DNA of 64,000 bases from Actinomycetota bacterium (GCA_021324595.1 JAJPIV010000028.1:1-64000); one strand, 5' to 3'. Shown: positions 1 through 10,883, counted from the first letter of the stretch. The notes: generated from the sequence alone by a model not told the origin. Made by a program: numbers and translations.

Positions 1-82
1 CCGCCCCATTGGCCGCCGCCCCATTGGCCGCCGCCCCATTGGCCGCCGCCCCATTGGCCGCCGCCCCATTGGCCGCCGCCTC
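1..82. repeat. 15-bp tandem repeat ccgccccattggccg (encodes QWGGG repeats on the minus strand)
   Basis: Direct reading: about five consecutive copies of ccgccccattggccg. Confidence 0.9.
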
Positions 83-1433
83 CGGCCGGCGGGTGCTGCT
101 GGCCGCCGGCCCCGCCGTACCCTCCCGGCACCGGGTCATGTGGCGCCTGGGCGGGCCGCCACGGGCCGAGAGGGTGCTGGGCCGGCAGGGCCGGCCGGCC
201 CTGGTCCGCCTGGCGCAGCACCAGGTCCAGCCCCTCCCGCCGCATTCGCAGGTCGGCGTACAGCAGCACCGTCACGCCGGCGCTGATCGGGCGCGTGCAG
301 GTCGCGGCGACGATGCTGCCGACGGCCCCGATGACGAGGGCCGCCGTTCCCGGAGCAGCAGCCCGCGGCGAGGCGAGCGAGACGCCGCCGCCGGCCAGCG
401 TGCTCAGCAGGGTGAAGGGAATCTCCAGCACCAGCGTCACCAGGACCACCACGAGCAGGGCCAGCAGGCTGATCCCGAACACCCGCCACCAGCTGCCGCG
501 CACCAGATCCCACGATCTCCTGAGCCCGGTCACCGGCCCGGCGCCCTCGAGCACCACGGCGGGCACGGCAAGGCTCAGCCCGACCCAGACCCAGATCGTC
601 ACGGCCAGCATGGCGAGGAACCCGAGGACGCCGATGGCCACCGCGGCAACCGCCGCCCTCGCGGCGAGAAGGACGGCCAGCACCACGGCGTACGGAATCC
701 ACATTCCCAGCAGCAGCAGCGACACCAGCAGCGTCACGCAGATCACCGGCCAGATGCGCGCCATCCGCCAGGCGTCGCCGATCGTCGTCGGCGCGCCGAG
801 CAGGCCGCGGCCAAGCACGCTGGTGAGCATGGCGGTGAGCACCTGCTGGAACACGAATGCGAGCGCGATCGTGACCAGGGCGAGCGGCAGCAGGCCCGCG
901 GCGAGCCCGGCCAGCGCGTGCCCGAGCCGGGCGGGGCCGGAGCCCGGCGTCAGGCTCCCGGTGAAGTTCTCCAGCCAGCGCTGCTCGGACCACCTCAGCA
1001 GCGTGGTGAGCACCCCCGCCAGGGTCTGGATGATGGCCGCGAGCCCGAGCGTGGCACCGGGGTTGCGGCGGATCAGCGTGAACGCGCCGCCCAGTATCTC
1101 CCCGGCGGTCAGCGGCCGCAGCGGCACGCCGCCGGGCGCCGGGGGCGGGGAAGGCCAGCCGCCGTAGCCGGGGGCGTATCCCGGGGGCGGGCCGTAGCCG
1201 GGGGGCGGGCCGTAGCCGGGGGGCGGGCCGTAGCCGGGGGGCGGGCCGTAGCCGGGGGCGTATCCCGGGGGCGGGCCGTAGCCAGGGGGCGGGCCGTGGC
1301 CCGGCGGAGGTGCCGCAGGGCCCGCCTGACCGGGACCGCCTGCGGGATCGGCCGGGCCCGGCCAGCCGCCCGGCTGGCCGGCGCGGCCCGGCCACGGTTG
1401 CTGGTGACCGGGTCCCGGGGAGTTCTCGCTCAT
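1..1433 (-). CDS. Pro/Gly-rich multi-pass membrane protein (glycerophosphodiester phosphodiesterase membrane-domain-like), 3' end beyond the window
   Basis: Minus-strand ATG at 1431-1433 opens MSENSPGPGHQQPWPGRAGQPGG...(GPPPGY)n...GGVPLRPLTAGEILGGAFTLIRRNPGATLG followed by several hydrophobic helices; open to the window edge, so absent from the ORF track. Confidence 0.7.
   Translation of the reverse strand, partial: MSENSPGPGHQQPWPGRAGQPGGWPGPADPAGGPGQAGPAAPPPGHGPPPGYGPPPGYAPGYGPPPGYGPPPGYGPPPGYGPPPGYAPGYGGWPSPPPAPGGVPLRPLTAGEILGGAFTLIRRNPGATLGLAAIIQTLAGVLTTLLRWSEQRWLENFTGSLTPGSGPARLGHALAGLAAGLLPLALVTIALAFVFQQVLTAMLTSVLGRGLLGAPTTIGDAWRMARIWPVICVTLLVSLLLLGMWIPYAVVLAVLLAARAAVAAVAIGVLGFLAMLAVTIWVWVGLSLAVPAVVLEGAGPVTGLRRSWDLVRGSWWRVFGISLLALLVVVLVTLVLEIPFTLLSTLAGGGVSLASPRAAAPGTAALVIGAVGSIVAATCTRPISAGVTVLLYADLRMRREGLDLVLRQADQGRPALPAQHPLGPWRPAQAPHDPVPGGYGGAGGQQHPPAGGGGQWGGGQWGGGQWGGGQWGGGQWG
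1165..1300. repeat. 18-bp tandem repeat encoding GPPPGY in the N-terminal tail of the membrane protein
   Basis: Repeated 'gtagccggggggcgggcc' units. Confidence 0.85.
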
Positions 1434-1616
1434 CCTGATCTCCGTCACATGCCGCCGGCACAGCCTCGCGACATGCCGGCCCAGCCTCGCGCTGCCGTGC
1501 TCATCCTGGCATGCCGCACGGGGCCGGCGGCCGCGCGCGGCAGGGCGAGGCCGCCGCCCGGATGAGCCGGCCCCGGCTCATCCGGCAGCCTCCGCGCCTG
1601 CCGCACACTGAACGCG

Positions 1617-2656
1617 TGAGCTTCGTGCCGCTGCGCTGGCTCGACCCGCCCGCCGGGCCGGCGATCGAGCTACTCGACCAGACCCGGCTGCCCGCCACCG
1701 AGGCGTACGTCACCTGCGCCGACGTTCCCTCGCTGATCGACGCGATCACGCGTCTGGTGGTCCGGGGCGCTCCGCTGCTCGGGATCGCGGGGGCATTCGG
1801 CGTGGCGCTGGCCGCCGCCCGCGGCGACGACGTGCGGGCGGCCGCGGCGGCGATCGAGCGGGCCAGGCCCACCGCGGTGAACCTCGGCTGGGGCGCCCGG
1901 CGAGCGCTCGGCGCGTACCTGCGCGCCCGGGCCGGCGCCGCCGGTGACGGTGGACGGGCCGCCTTCCTGGCCGCCCTGGAGGAGGCCCGCTCGATCGCCG
2001 ACGCCGACCGGCGGGCTTGCGCGCAGATGGCCGCGCACGGGCTGGCCCTGGTGCCGCCGGACGCGAGGATCCTCACCCACTGCAACACGGGCGCGCTGGT
2101 CACCGCCGGCGGTGGGACCGCGTTCGGGCTCATCCTGGCGGCACACCGGGCCGGCCGGCTCGCGATGGTGTGGATCGACGAGACCAGGCCTCTGCTGCAA
2201 GGCTCCCGCCTCACCGCGTTCGAAGCCGAGCGGGCCGGGCTGCCCTACCGCGTCCTCGCCGACTCCGCCGCCGCGTCGCTGATGGCGGCGGGCCTGGTGG
2301 ACCTCGTCGCGGTCGGCGCTGACCGGATCGCCGCCGACGGCAGCGTCGCGAACAAGGTCGGCACCTACGCCCTCGCCGTGCTCGCCAGCCACCACCGCGT
2401 GCCGTTCGTGGTCGTCGCGCCGAGCACGACGATCGACCCGGCGACGCCGGACGGCGCCGCGATCGCCATCGAGCAGCGCCGCTCCGAGGAGGTCACCTGG
2501 CATGCGGGCACCCCCCTCGCCCCGGCCGGCGCGGTCGCCTACAACCCCGCGTTCGACGTCACCCCGCCAGGGCTGGTCACCGCGATCGTGACCGAGCGGG
2601 GAGTGATAGATCCCGTCACACCAGGTAATCTGCGTCTGCTGAGGCCGCTGCCGTGA
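1617..2656 (+). CDS. mtnA: S-methyl-5-thioribose-1-phosphate isomerase
   Basis: VSFVPLRWLDPPAGPAIELLDQTRLPATEAYVTC...VRGAPLLGIAGAFG...THCNTGALVTAGGGTAFG...DLVAVGADRIAADGSVANKVGTYALAVLA; GTG start chosen inside the longer ORF 1511-2656. Confidence 0.92.
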
Positions 2657-2699
2657 TCGCGGGCTTGGCGGCAGGCGTTTCCGTGGAACGATGGGGAGC

Positions 2700-3377
2700 A
2701 TGAAAGGTCGCGTGCTGGTAGTCGACGATGACCCCGCCCTCGCCGAGATGCTCGGCATCGTCCTGCGCGGCGAGGGATTCGAGCCGACCTTCGTCTACGA
2801 CGGCGACAAGGCGCTCGAGGCGTTCCGGGACACCAAGCCCGACCTGATCCTCCTTGACCTGATGCTGCCCGGCATGGACGGCATCGATGTGTGCCGTCAG
2901 ATCAGGGCCGAGTCCGGCGTCCCCATCGTGATGCTCACGGCCAAGAGCGACACCGTCGATGTGGTCCTCGGGCTCGAGTCAGGCGCCGATGACTACATCG
3001 TCAAGCCGTTCCAGGCCAAGGTGCTGATCGCGCGGGTCCGCGCCCGGCTGCGCCGGACCGAGGACCCGGCCCCCGAGGTGCTCACGATCGGTGACGTCAC
3101 GATTGACGTCGCCGGCCACTCGGTGAAGCGGGACGGCGAGCCCATCAACCTGACGCCGCTGGAGTTCGACCTGCTGGTGGCCCTGGCGCGCAAGCCGCGG
3201 CAGGTGTTCACCAGGGAGGTGCTGCTGGAGCAGGTCTGGGGCTACCGGCACGCGGCCGACACGCGCCTGGTCAACGTCCACGTGCAGCGGCTGCGCGCCA
3301 AGATCGAGCGGGATCCCGAGCGGCCGGAGGTCGTGGTCACGGTCCGCGGCGTGGGATACAAGGCGGGGTCGGGCTGA
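2700..3377 (+). CDS. mtrA: Two-component response regulator MtrA (OmpR family)
   Basis: MKGRVLVVDDDPALAEMLGIVLRGEGFEPTFVYDGDKALEAFRDTKPDLILLDLMLPGMDGIDVCRQIR...; followed by mtrB and lpqB. Confidence 0.95.
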   Translation: MKGRVLVVDDDPALAEMLGIVLRGEGFEPTFVYDGDKALEAFRDTKPDLILLDLMLPGMDGIDVCRQIRAESGVPIVMLTAKSDTVDVVLGLESGADDYIVKPFQAKVLIARVRARLRRTEDPAPEVLTIGDVTIDVAGHSVKRDGEPINLTPLEFDLLVALARKPRQVFTREVLLEQVWGYRHAADTRLVNVHVQRLRAKIERDPERPEVVVTVRGVGYKAGSG

Positions 3378-3514
3378 CCTCCTACGGCCGGCCGCATCCA
3401 GCGCCGGCCTGGCTGGCCGAGCGTGTCCGGCCGGGCGGCCGGGCCGCCGCGCGCGCTCTGACCCGGTCGGCGCGCGCGCTGCGGGCGCGATGGGCCAGCT
3501 CGCTGCAGGTCCGG

Positions 3515-5068
3515 GTGGTCAGCACCACCTTGTTCGCATCCGCCGTCGTGGTCTCGCTGCTCGGCTTCTTCCTCATGCAGCAGATCACGGCGAACCTGCT
3601 CGCGCAGGCCGAGGCGTCCGCCTACAACCAGGCCTCCGACGGGCTGGCGTTCGCCCAGGCGCAGCCCGGCGTCGACCGGCCGCCCAGCCTGGTCGGCTCG
3701 GATCAGCTCATGAGCTACATCCTCGGCCACCTCCAGCCCAGCCCGGACAACCCCGGCGCCGACTACGGGGTGGCGATGACGCTGGCCACCAACGTGCCCG
3801 GGTCCCCTGCCTACTGGCGGGACGCTGAGGTCGGCATGCCCGTTCCGCTGCCGCCGCCGCCCGGCCCGGCCGCCCGGCCCGGCATCTCGCTCACGTTCGC
3901 GCGGATGCCGTTCCCGGCCCGGGGCAGCCCGCAGACGGCCGGCCTGCTGTTCGCCGCGCCCGTCAGCCACTATTACATGCTGTATTACTTCTTCCCGCTG
4001 ACCCAGCTCCAGCAGGAGCTCGGCCAGGCCCTGCGCACCATGGTGCTGGTGGGCATCGCGCTGGTGTTCCTGCTCGCCGGCATCGCGTGGCTGGTGACAC
4101 GGTGGGTGGTGATGCCGGTCGTCCGGGCGGCGCGCGGCGCCCAGTCGCTGTCGATGGGCAACCTGGACGAGCGGCTCGAGGTGCGGGGCACCGACGAGCT
4201 CGCCGCGCTGGCGGCCTCGTTCAACGAGATGGCCGCGAGCTTGCAGGACAAGATGCGCGAGCTTGAGGACCTGTCCAAGGTGCAGCGGCAGTTCGTCTCC
4301 GATGTGTCGCACGAGCTGCGCACCCCACTGGCGACGATCCGGATGGCCGCGGACCTGCTGTACGAGGCCAGGGATCAGCTCCAGCCGGGCGCGGCCCGCT
4401 CGGCCGAGCTGCTGCAGAGCCAGCTGGAGCGGTTCGAGTCCCTGCTCACCGACCTGCTGGAGATCAGCCGGCACGACGCCAACGTGGCCACCCTCGACGC
4501 CGAGCCGGCCGACATGGGCGACCTGGTGCGCATGGCCGCCGACATCGCGCAGCAGCTGGCCGAGCGGCGTGGCGCCAGGATCGTGTTCGACCTGCCGGGC
4601 GAGGCATGCGTGGCCGAGCTGGACCGCAGGCGCGTCGAGCGCATCCTGCGCAACCTCCTGGTCAACGCCGTGGAGCACGGTGAGGGCAAGGACGTGGTGG
4701 TCCGGTGCGCCGCCGACCGGGACGCGGTCGCGGTCACCGTCCGCGACTTCGGCGTCGGGCTGGCGCCGGGCGAGGAGCACCTGGTCTTCGACCGCTTCTG
4801 GCGCGCCGATCCGGCCCGGGCGAGGACGACCGGCGGGACCGGGCTGGGCCTGGCGATCGCGCTGGAGGACGCCCGCCTGCACGGAGGGTGGCTGGAGGCG
4901 TGGGGTGAGCCCGGGCGCGGCTCGGTGTTCCGCCTCACGCTGCCGCGGGTGATCGGCGGCGAGCTGGCCGGATCGCCCCTCCCGCTCGCACCGGACCGGG
5001 ACGACCTGGCGAGGCGGCTCGGCGGCCCGGTGCCGCCCGGCCGCCTGCTGACGGGGGACCGGACGTGA
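3515..5068 (+). CDS. mtrB: Sensor histidine kinase MtrB (true start may be upstream of 3515)
   Basis: HAMP domain, FVSDVSHELRTPLATIRMAADLLY H-box, TGGTGLGLAIALEDARLHGG; directly after mtrA. Confidence 0.93.
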   Translation: MVSTTLFASAVVVSLLGFFLMQQITANLLAQAEASAYNQASDGLAFAQAQPGVDRPPSLVGSDQLMSYILGHLQPSPDNPGADYGVAMTLATNVPGSPAYWRDAEVGMPVPLPPPPGPAARPGISLTFARMPFPARGSPQTAGLLFAAPVSHYYMLYYFFPLTQLQQELGQALRTMVLVGIALVFLLAGIAWLVTRWVVMPVVRAARGAQSLSMGNLDERLEVRGTDELAALAASFNEMAASLQDKMRELEDLSKVQRQFVSDVSHELRTPLATIRMAADLLYEARDQLQPGAARSAELLQSQLERFESLLTDLLEISRHDANVATLDAEPADMGDLVRMAADIAQQLAERRGARIVFDLPGEACVAELDRRRVERILRNLLVNAVEHGEGKDVVVRCAADRDAVAVTVRDFGVGLAPGEEHLVFDRFWRADPARARTTGGTGLGLAIALEDARLHGGWLEAWGEPGRGSVFRLTLPRVIGGELAGSPLPLAPDRDDLARRLGGPVPPGRLLTGDRT

Positions 5069-6975
5069 CCAGGCGGGCCCGGACTGCAGTGGCCGCGGCG
5101 GCGGCCGCGGTGGCCGCGGCCCTGCTGGCCGGCTGCGTGACCATGCCGTCGAGCGGGCTGGTCCGCGTGGACGGCCAGCCGTCCTCCGGGGGGCCGGTCG
5201 CGGAGGGCGTGCAGTTCGTCCCCGTGCCACCGGGGGGCAACTGGAAGCCGACCGAGATCGTCGCGGGCTTCCTCGCGGCGAGCGGAAGCTCGCTGAGCGG
5301 GAACTTCCTCGGCGGCAACGCGCTCAGCGGGAACTCGTTCGCGGTGGCCCGCGAGTACCTCTCCCCGGCCTACCGGCGGCAGTGGCGGCCGGGCCGGGCG
5401 GCCACCATCATCCAGGCGAACCCGCGAATCAGCGTGCCCGCGGTCCCCACGATCCTGTCCCACATGGCCAGCGGCGCCTCGTCCACGCAGGTCAGCGTGG
5501 TCAGCCGGTTCGTGGAGACGCTCCAGCCCGCGGGTAACCTCGTCGCGTCGTCGCATGGTCACCAGTTCCAGTTCGAGCTGGTCCAGGTGGACGGCGAATG
5601 GCGGATCAGCTCGATCGCCGAGGACGGCACCCCCTCGAACAACCTGCTGCTGCTCACCGAGACCGATTTCGCCCGGGACTACCAGCCGCGCAACCTGTAC
5701 TTCTTCCCGGCCGGGTCGCCGCAGGACGTGCTGGTCCCCGATCCGGTGTTCATCCCGCAGCAGGCGGCCGGAAGCGAGGGCGGCGCGCGGCTGCTGGTGC
5801 GCGGGCTCATCGCCTCGCCCAGGTCCGGTTCCGGGCCAACCGGGTGGCTGAGCGATGCCACCTCGACCGCATTCCCGGCCGGGACCAAGATCCTGGGCGT
5901 CCAGGTCTCCGGGATCAAGGCCGTCGTCGACCTCGGCGGCACGGCGGCCAGGGCTGGCCCCGGCCGGCTGTTCCGCATGGAGGCGCAGCTGGTCTGGAGC
6001 CTCACCTCCGCTCCCTACTCGCCCGGCCCGGGGGCCGGGCCGGCGGCGACAGGCATCGGCTCGGTCGAGTTGCTGCTCGACCACCGGCGGCCGGCGCTGC
6101 TGCTGCCCCAGGGCTTCACCCAGTTCTTCGCCCGCTGGCAGCCTGCCGCCGGCCCGCTCTACTACCAGCAGGCGACCGCGGCCGGCGGGCCGGGTGTCGA
6201 CGAGCTGCGCTCCGGGTCGGCCGCGCGCGCGGTGCCGCTGCCGGGCGGGCTGGGGAACGGCCCGTTCACCGCCATCGCGGTGTCACCGCCCGGGTTGGCG
6301 CCCGCGATCCTCGCGGCCTGCCGGGGCCGCGACGTCTACCAGGTGCCGCTCGGGGCCGCCTCGCGGATCGCGTCGGCGCAGCGCCTCCAGGGCCGCTGCA
6401 CGTCGCTGAGCTGGGACGACGAGGGCGACCTGTGGGCCACCGCGGGGAACGGCGCCTACGTGCTGGCCGCCGGGACGCCGGCCGGGCCGGGGCGGCCGGG
6501 CTTCGCGCCGGTGTTCACCGCGCCCGGCGAGATCACCTCGCTCCAGGTCGCGCCGGACGGCGTGCGCGCGGCGATGATCGTCCGGACGCCGCGCGGGCCG
6601 CAGATCCGCGTGGCCGCGATCAGCCGGAACGCCGCCCAGGTCTACTCGCTGCAGGCGGCGCAGATGGTCCAGGTGGGCTCCGACATCGCCGACCCGGTCG
6701 CGCTCGGCTGGCGGGACCCCTACTACCTGCTGGTGGCCGGGCAGGCCCGCGGCGGGGCCGACGCGCTCTACGAGGTTCCGCTCAACGGCGGTGCCAAGAT
6801 CCAGTTGCCCACGGTGCTGCCGGCGCACGTGACGCAGGTCATCGTCAGCCAGCGCGGCACCGTGGTGGCCACGGACGGGCCCGGCGAGGCGGGCCAGCGG
6901 ATCTGGCTGCAGCCACCTGGCTCGGATGGCCTGTGGACCCCGATCACCACGGGGATCACGCCCGACATCCCCTGA
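5065..6975 (+). CDS. lpqB: Lipoprotein LpqB (GerMN domain)
   Basis: Lipobox LLAGCVTMPSSG, then VRVDGQPSSGGPVAEGVQFVPVPPGGNWKPTEIVAGFLAASGS; ATGA overlap with mtrB. Confidence 0.93.
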   Translation: MTRRARTAVAAAAAAVAAALLAGCVTMPSSGLVRVDGQPSSGGPVAEGVQFVPVPPGGNWKPTEIVAGFLAASGSSLSGNFLGGNALSGNSFAVAREYLSPAYRRQWRPGRAATIIQANPRISVPAVPTILSHMASGASSTQVSVVSRFVETLQPAGNLVASSHGHQFQFELVQVDGEWRISSIAEDGTPSNNLLLLTETDFARDYQPRNLYFFPAGSPQDVLVPDPVFIPQQAAGSEGGARLLVRGLIASPRSGSGPTGWLSDATSTAFPAGTKILGVQVSGIKAVVDLGGTAARAGPGRLFRMEAQLVWSLTSAPYSPGPGAGPAATGIGSVELLLDHRRPALLLPQGFTQFFARWQPAAGPLYYQQATAAGGPGVDELRSGSAARAVPLPGGLGNGPFTAIAVSPPGLAPAILAACRGRDVYQVPLGAASRIASAQRLQGRCTSLSWDDEGDLWATAGNGAYVLAAGTPAGPGRPGFAPVFTAPGEITSLQVAPDGVRAAMIVRTPRGPQIRVAAISRNAAQVYSLQAAQMVQVGSDIADPVALGWRDPYYLLVAGQARGGADALYEVPLNGGAKIQLPTVLPAHVTQVIVSQRGTVVATDGPGEAGQRIWLQPPGSDGLWTPITTGITPDIP

Positions 6976-7344
6976 GCCCCGCCCGGCGGGCCGGGCGGTC
7001 CAGGGCCTGACAGCGGGTCCGTGAGGGGCTACCGTCAGTGTCATGGCACCCGCCCGGGTCCGTGGTTGCGCTGGGCGGGCCGCCCCAGCCCCGGGGCGGC
7101 CGCTCCGGCTAGCCGATGCCAGCCGCAGGCGAAACGGCCCACGTAAGGCGACTTCTCGTCGATCGATCACGGTGCGGCTTAGGAGTAAGTCCTGCCCCGC
7201 CCGGGGGATCCGACGTCCTCCGGCCCGGGAGAAGGGCACTAGTGGCGCAGGCATGCCGCAAGACCCTCAGCAGGCGGATGTGGGGTAGAAGACCAGGTCG
7301 GCCGGGCGGGTGCCGCTGCGCACCGAGGGAAGGGGGCACGGGTC

Positions 7345-8208
7345 ATGGAGATCATCTTCAGGGGCCGGCAGACGGATGTGGCAGCGCGGTTCCGCGAGCA
7401 CGCGACGGCGAAGCTGAACAGGCTGGAGCGCCTCGACCAGAATGCCGTCCGGGTGGACGTGGAGGTCTGCGTGGAGCGCAACCCCCGGCTGGCGAGCCAG
7501 CGCGAGCGCGTCGAGCTGACCGTCAGGTCCAAGGGGCCGGCGATCAGGGCCGAGGCCGCCGCCGAGGACCGGTTCTGCGCGCTTGACCTAGCCCTCGACA
7601 AGCTCGACTCCAGGCTGCGGCGGGCGATCGACCGGAGGAAGGCCCGCGCGCTCGGCCAGGGCGACCGCCGCGAGCCGGCCGGACTGGCGGCGCCGGCCCG
7701 CCCGGGCGGGCCGGCGCCGCAGGGTGGAGCGGAAGCGCCTGGCGGCGCGGTGCCGGCCGGCGGCGGGGCGCCGCCGGCCGGTGACCTGGTGCCGGCGCTT
7801 CCCGCCGGGGTGGTGCTGCCCGGGCCCCGGCGGGAGCAGGCGCCCGCGGGCGGGGACGGCGCCGCGGGACCGGCCGGGACCGACATGGTTCCGGTCGAGA
7901 TGGTGGGCGACGGGCCGCTGGTGGTCCGGCAGAAGTTCCACCACGCCACGCCGATCACGCTCGACCAGGCGCTGTTCGAGATGGAGCTCATCGGCCACGA
8001 CTTCTACCTGTTCCACGATGCGGACCGCGACCTGCCCAGCGTGGTCTACCGGCGGCGGGGCTACCAGTACGGGGTGATCAGGCTGGCGAGGCCGGAGGCG
8101 GGGGAGGAACACGGCGGCCCGCCGGCCCGGGCGGCCGGAGGCCGCGGCACCGCCGGAGACCGCGGCACCGCCGGAAACCGCGGCACCGCTGCGCCGGCGT
8201 CCGGGTGA
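7345..8208 (+). CDS. hpf: Long-form ribosome hibernation-promoting factor
   Basis: MEIIFRGRQTDVAARFREHATAKLNRLERLDQNAVRVDVEV... and C-terminal domain VVRQKFHHATPITLDQALFEMELIGHDFYLFHDADRDLPSVVYRRRGYQYGVIRL. Confidence 0.93.
   Translation: MEIIFRGRQTDVAARFREHATAKLNRLERLDQNAVRVDVEVCVERNPRLASQRERVELTVRSKGPAIRAEAAAEDRFCALDLALDKLDSRLRRAIDRRKARALGQGDRREPAGLAAPARPGGPAPQGGAEAPGGAVPAGGGAPPAGDLVPALPAGVVLPGPRREQAPAGGDGAAGPAGTDMVPVEMVGDGPLVVRQKFHHATPITLDQALFEMELIGHDFYLFHDADRDLPSVVYRRRGYQYGVIRLARPEAGEEHGGPPARAAGGRGTAGDRGTAGNRGTAAPASG
8142..8192. repeat. 18-bp tandem repeat in the hpf C-terminal tail
   Basis: 'cgcggcaccgccggagac / cgcggcaccgccggaaac / cgcggcaccgct', encoding RGTAGD/N repeats. Confidence 0.75.
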
Positions 8209-8445
8209 GGACCGGGTACTCTCGTCCTCGTCCCGGCGCCGCGGCGCTCCCCGGCCCGGGGCCGCGGCGCTCCCCGGCGCTGCGAGGGTCAAGGCCCTGC
8301 CGCGGCCCTGGTGCTGCCGCGACACCGTCCCGCCCGCCCGCTTGCGCCCGTGTCCGGGCTGGGCGAGAGTGTGTAGTGCCCGCCGGGCAAGGGCTCCGGC
8401 GCCCCGCGGCCGCGGTGGTCCTTCAGTCCCACAGGAAGGTCGAGG

Positions 8446-9156
8446 ATGTCAGCGAGCGCGGAGGCGGGCGGCGTGGCCGGGTCCGGCCCCGAGCCGATCC
8501 GCACGCTGATCGTCGATGATCACGCGCTGTTCCGCCGCGGCCTGGAGATCGTGCTGGTGAGCGAGGCCGACATCGAGGTCGTCGGCGAGGCGAGCGACGG
8601 GGCCGAGGCGGTGGCGAAGGCAGGCGAGTCCCTGCCCGATGTCGTGCTCATGGACATCAGGATGCCGAGGAGCAGCGGCATCGAGGCGTGCCGCGCGATC
8701 AAGGAGACCGCCCCGAGCGCGAAGATCATCATCTTGACGATGAGCGACGAGGAAGAGGACCTGTTCGAGGCCATCAAGGCTGGCGCGAGCGGCTACCTGC
8801 TCAAGGACATCCCGCTGGATGAGGTCGCGGCCGCCGTGCGCGCCGTGCATGGCGGCCAGTCGCTGATCAGCCCGTCGATGGCGGGCAAGCTGCTCACCGA
8901 GTTCGCCGCCCTGGCCAGGAAGGAGGAGACCGAGCAGCCGCAGCGGGTTCCCGCCCCCAAGCTGACCGAGCGGGAGATGGAGGTGCTGCGCCTGGTGGCG
9001 CGGGGGATGAACAACCGCGACATCGCGAAGGAGCTGTTCATCTCCGACAACACGGTCAAGAACCACGTCAGGAACATCCTGGAGAAGCTTCAGATCCACT
9101 CCCGCATGGAGGCGGTCATGGTGGCGGTGCGGGAGAAGCTGATCGAGCTGGGGTGA
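8446..9156 (+). CDS. NarL/FixJ-family response regulator
   Basis: REC domain ([20 protein letters not shown]...[10 protein letters not shown]) plus LuxR HTH ([43 protein letters not shown]). Confidence 0.93.
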   Translation: MSASAEAGGVAGSGPEPIRTLIVDDHALFRRGLEIVLVSEADIEVVGEASDGAEAVAKAGESLPDVVLMDIRMPRSSGIEACRAIKETAPSAKIIILTMSDEEEDLFEAIKAGASGYLLKDIPLDEVAAAVRAVHGGQSLISPSMAGKLLTEFAALARKEETEQPQRVPAPKLTEREMEVLRLVARGMNNRDIAKELFISDNTVKNHVRNILEKLQIHSRMEAVMVAVREKLIELG

Positions 9157-10393
9157 GCGGGCCCGGCCGCCCGGCCGGGACGCCGACGGCCGCCAGGGCG
9201 GAACGCAGCCTCGGCTCCAGGCCGGCGGGCCGCACCTGGTCGACCCGGACATCGTCGCACCCGACCCATGCCGCGGCCTCGCGCAGGGCGCGCGCCATCG
9301 GCCCGGCGGCGCCGGGCTCGTCGAGGGTGAGCTGCCTGGCCACGAGGGTCCGTCCCTCGCGCGCCGGGTCAGCACGGCCGACCAGCCTGCCGCCCGCGAG
9401 GAGCGGCATCGCGAAGTACCCGTGGACTCGCTTGTGCCTGGGCACGTAAGCCTCCAGGCTGTGGTCGAAGCCGAACATCCGCCTGGTCCGGCTGCGGTCC
9501 CAGACCAGCGGGTCGAAGGGGGACAGCAGCACGGCGCGGTGGCGGCCGCGCACCGGCCCGGCCAGGGCCGCCGGGTCTGCCCAGGCCAGGGTGGCCGGCC
9601 CGGCGCGGGACCCCACCCGCACCCGGACCAGCCCGGCGGCCAGCGCCGCCTGGTCGGCGCTGAGCCCGGCGGCGTTGCGGCCGCTGCCGAAGTTACCGAT
9701 CCGCTGGTAGTCGCGCAGGTCCGCCGCCGTCGCCACGCCCAGGGCGCGGGCGGTGACCCCGGCCAGGTGGATCAGGCACTGCGCGTCGGTCGGGTCAGCG
9801 GCGAGCAGCTCCGCGGGCAGCACCCGCTCGGGCAGGTCGTACACCCGCCGCCAGCCGGCGCGCCGGGCGCAGATCACCTCGCCGATGTCCAGCAGCCACT
9901 CCACCGCGATCTTGGCCTCCGACCAGTCCCACCATGGCCCCTGGTTCTTGGCGCCGCCGAGCTGGGTCGCGGTGAGCGGGCCCTCGGCGCGGAGCCGGGC
10001 CAGCACCTGGGCGCAGAGCCGCTCGGGGACGCGGTGCCAGCGCCATCCCCGCGCCCGGAACGCGCGCCGCCGGAACGCGTAGTACGGCCACTCCTCGATC
10101 GGCAGGATGCACGCGGCGTGCGCCCAGTACTCGAACGCGGCCGGCCTGCGGGGATGCCAGTAGGCGCGCTCGATGCTGGCGCGCGGGACGGCGCCCAGCC
10201 TGGCGAAGGCGACCAGCTCGTGCGACCTGGCCAGGACGCTGATCGTGTCGAGCTGGACCGCGCCGATCCTGCGCAGCATCGCGGGCACGCCGCCCTGGCG
10301 CGGCCGCGCCCCCACGAGCCCCTGGGCGCGCAGGGTGAGCAGCCTGGCCTCGTCGGGCGTGAGCGTCAGTTCTGGCGGGGGGACCGGGGACAC
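9116..10393 (-). CDS. YcaQ-like winged-helix DNA glycosylase family protein
   Basis: [26 protein letters not shown]..., [19 protein letters not shown]...; start chosen from ORF 9116-10393. Confidence 0.85.
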   Translation of the reverse strand: MSPVPPPELTLTPDEARLLTLRAQGLVGARPRQGGVPAMLRRIGAVQLDTISVLARSHELVAFARLGAVPRASIERAYWHPRRPAAFEYWAHAACILPIEEWPYYAFRRRAFRARGWRWHRVPERLCAQVLARLRAEGPLTATQLGGAKNQGPWWDWSEAKIAVEWLLDIGEVICARRAGWRRVYDLPERVLPAELLAADPTDAQCLIHLAGVTARALGVATAADLRDYQRIGNFGSGRNAAGLSADQAALAAGLVRVRVGSRAGPATLAWADPAALAGPVRGRHRAVLLSPFDPLVWDRSRTRRMFGFDHSLEAYVPRHKRVHGYFAMPLLAGGRLVGRADPAREGRTLVARQLTLDEPGAAGPMARALREAAAWVGCDDVRVDQVRPAGLEPRLRSALAAVGVPAGRPGPLTPARSASPAPPP

Positions 10394-10399
10394 GGACGG

Positions 10400-10525
10400 A
10401 GCGTATCCGGCTCCGCCGACGGCCCTGCGGGTCCCCGCGCGGGGCCCGGACCTGGGCCGGCCTTCCGCCTGCCGCCGACGGTCCCTCAGGGTTCCCGCGC
10501 GGGGCCCCGGGCAGGGCCGGCGGCC
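10400..10525. repeat. Imperfect direct repeat with GC-rich hairpins (terminator-like)
   Basis: Two copies of 'gccgacgg(c/t)ccct..ggg(t)tccccgcgcggggccc' between the YcaQ-like gene and the small membrane-protein gene. Confidence 0.5.
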
Positions 10526-10541
10526 TGAAGACGGCCGGGGC

Positions 10542-10883
10542 TCAGCACCAGTCCTCGAACGTGTTGGTGGCGAAGGCGATGAGCAGGCCGAGCGCCGTGA
10601 TGCCGGCCCCGGTCCAGAACAGCCACCACAGCGGCCCGTGCGTGCCGAGCACGAGGGCGAACGCGCCGACCAGGAACCCGGCCATCATGATCGACACGGC
10701 CACCCACGAGACGGCGCGGCCGTGGAACGTCGGGTACGGCCCGGCGTGGCCGGCCACCTGCGCCGCGAGCTCGCCGCCCTGCTCGAATTTCCGGGCGCCG
10801 TGCCCGGGGCCGCCCGGAGCGGCGGCCACCGCGCCGCGCCCAGCGCCGCCCGGACCGATGTCGGGTTCGGTGTGGTTGGCCAT
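10542..10883 (-). CDS. Small two-helix membrane protein
   Basis: [13 protein letters not shown]...[66 protein letters not shown]. Confidence 0.75.
   Translation of the reverse strand: MANHTEPDIGPGGAGRGAVAAAPGGPGHGARKFEQGGELAAQVAGHAGPYPTFHGRAVSWVAVSIMMAGFLVGAFALVLGTHGPLWWLFWTGAGITALGLLIAFATNTFEDWC

Noticed and set aside
1-82. Regular repeats suggesting a CRISPR array
   Set aside because: Uninterrupted 15-bp in-frame tandem units with no spacers; same reasoning applies to the repeats at 1165-1300, 25434-25522, 41250-41335 and 54168-54264.
3242-5230. 662-aa minus-strand ORF opposite mtrB
   Set aside because: Shadow ORF opposite well-supported mtrB.
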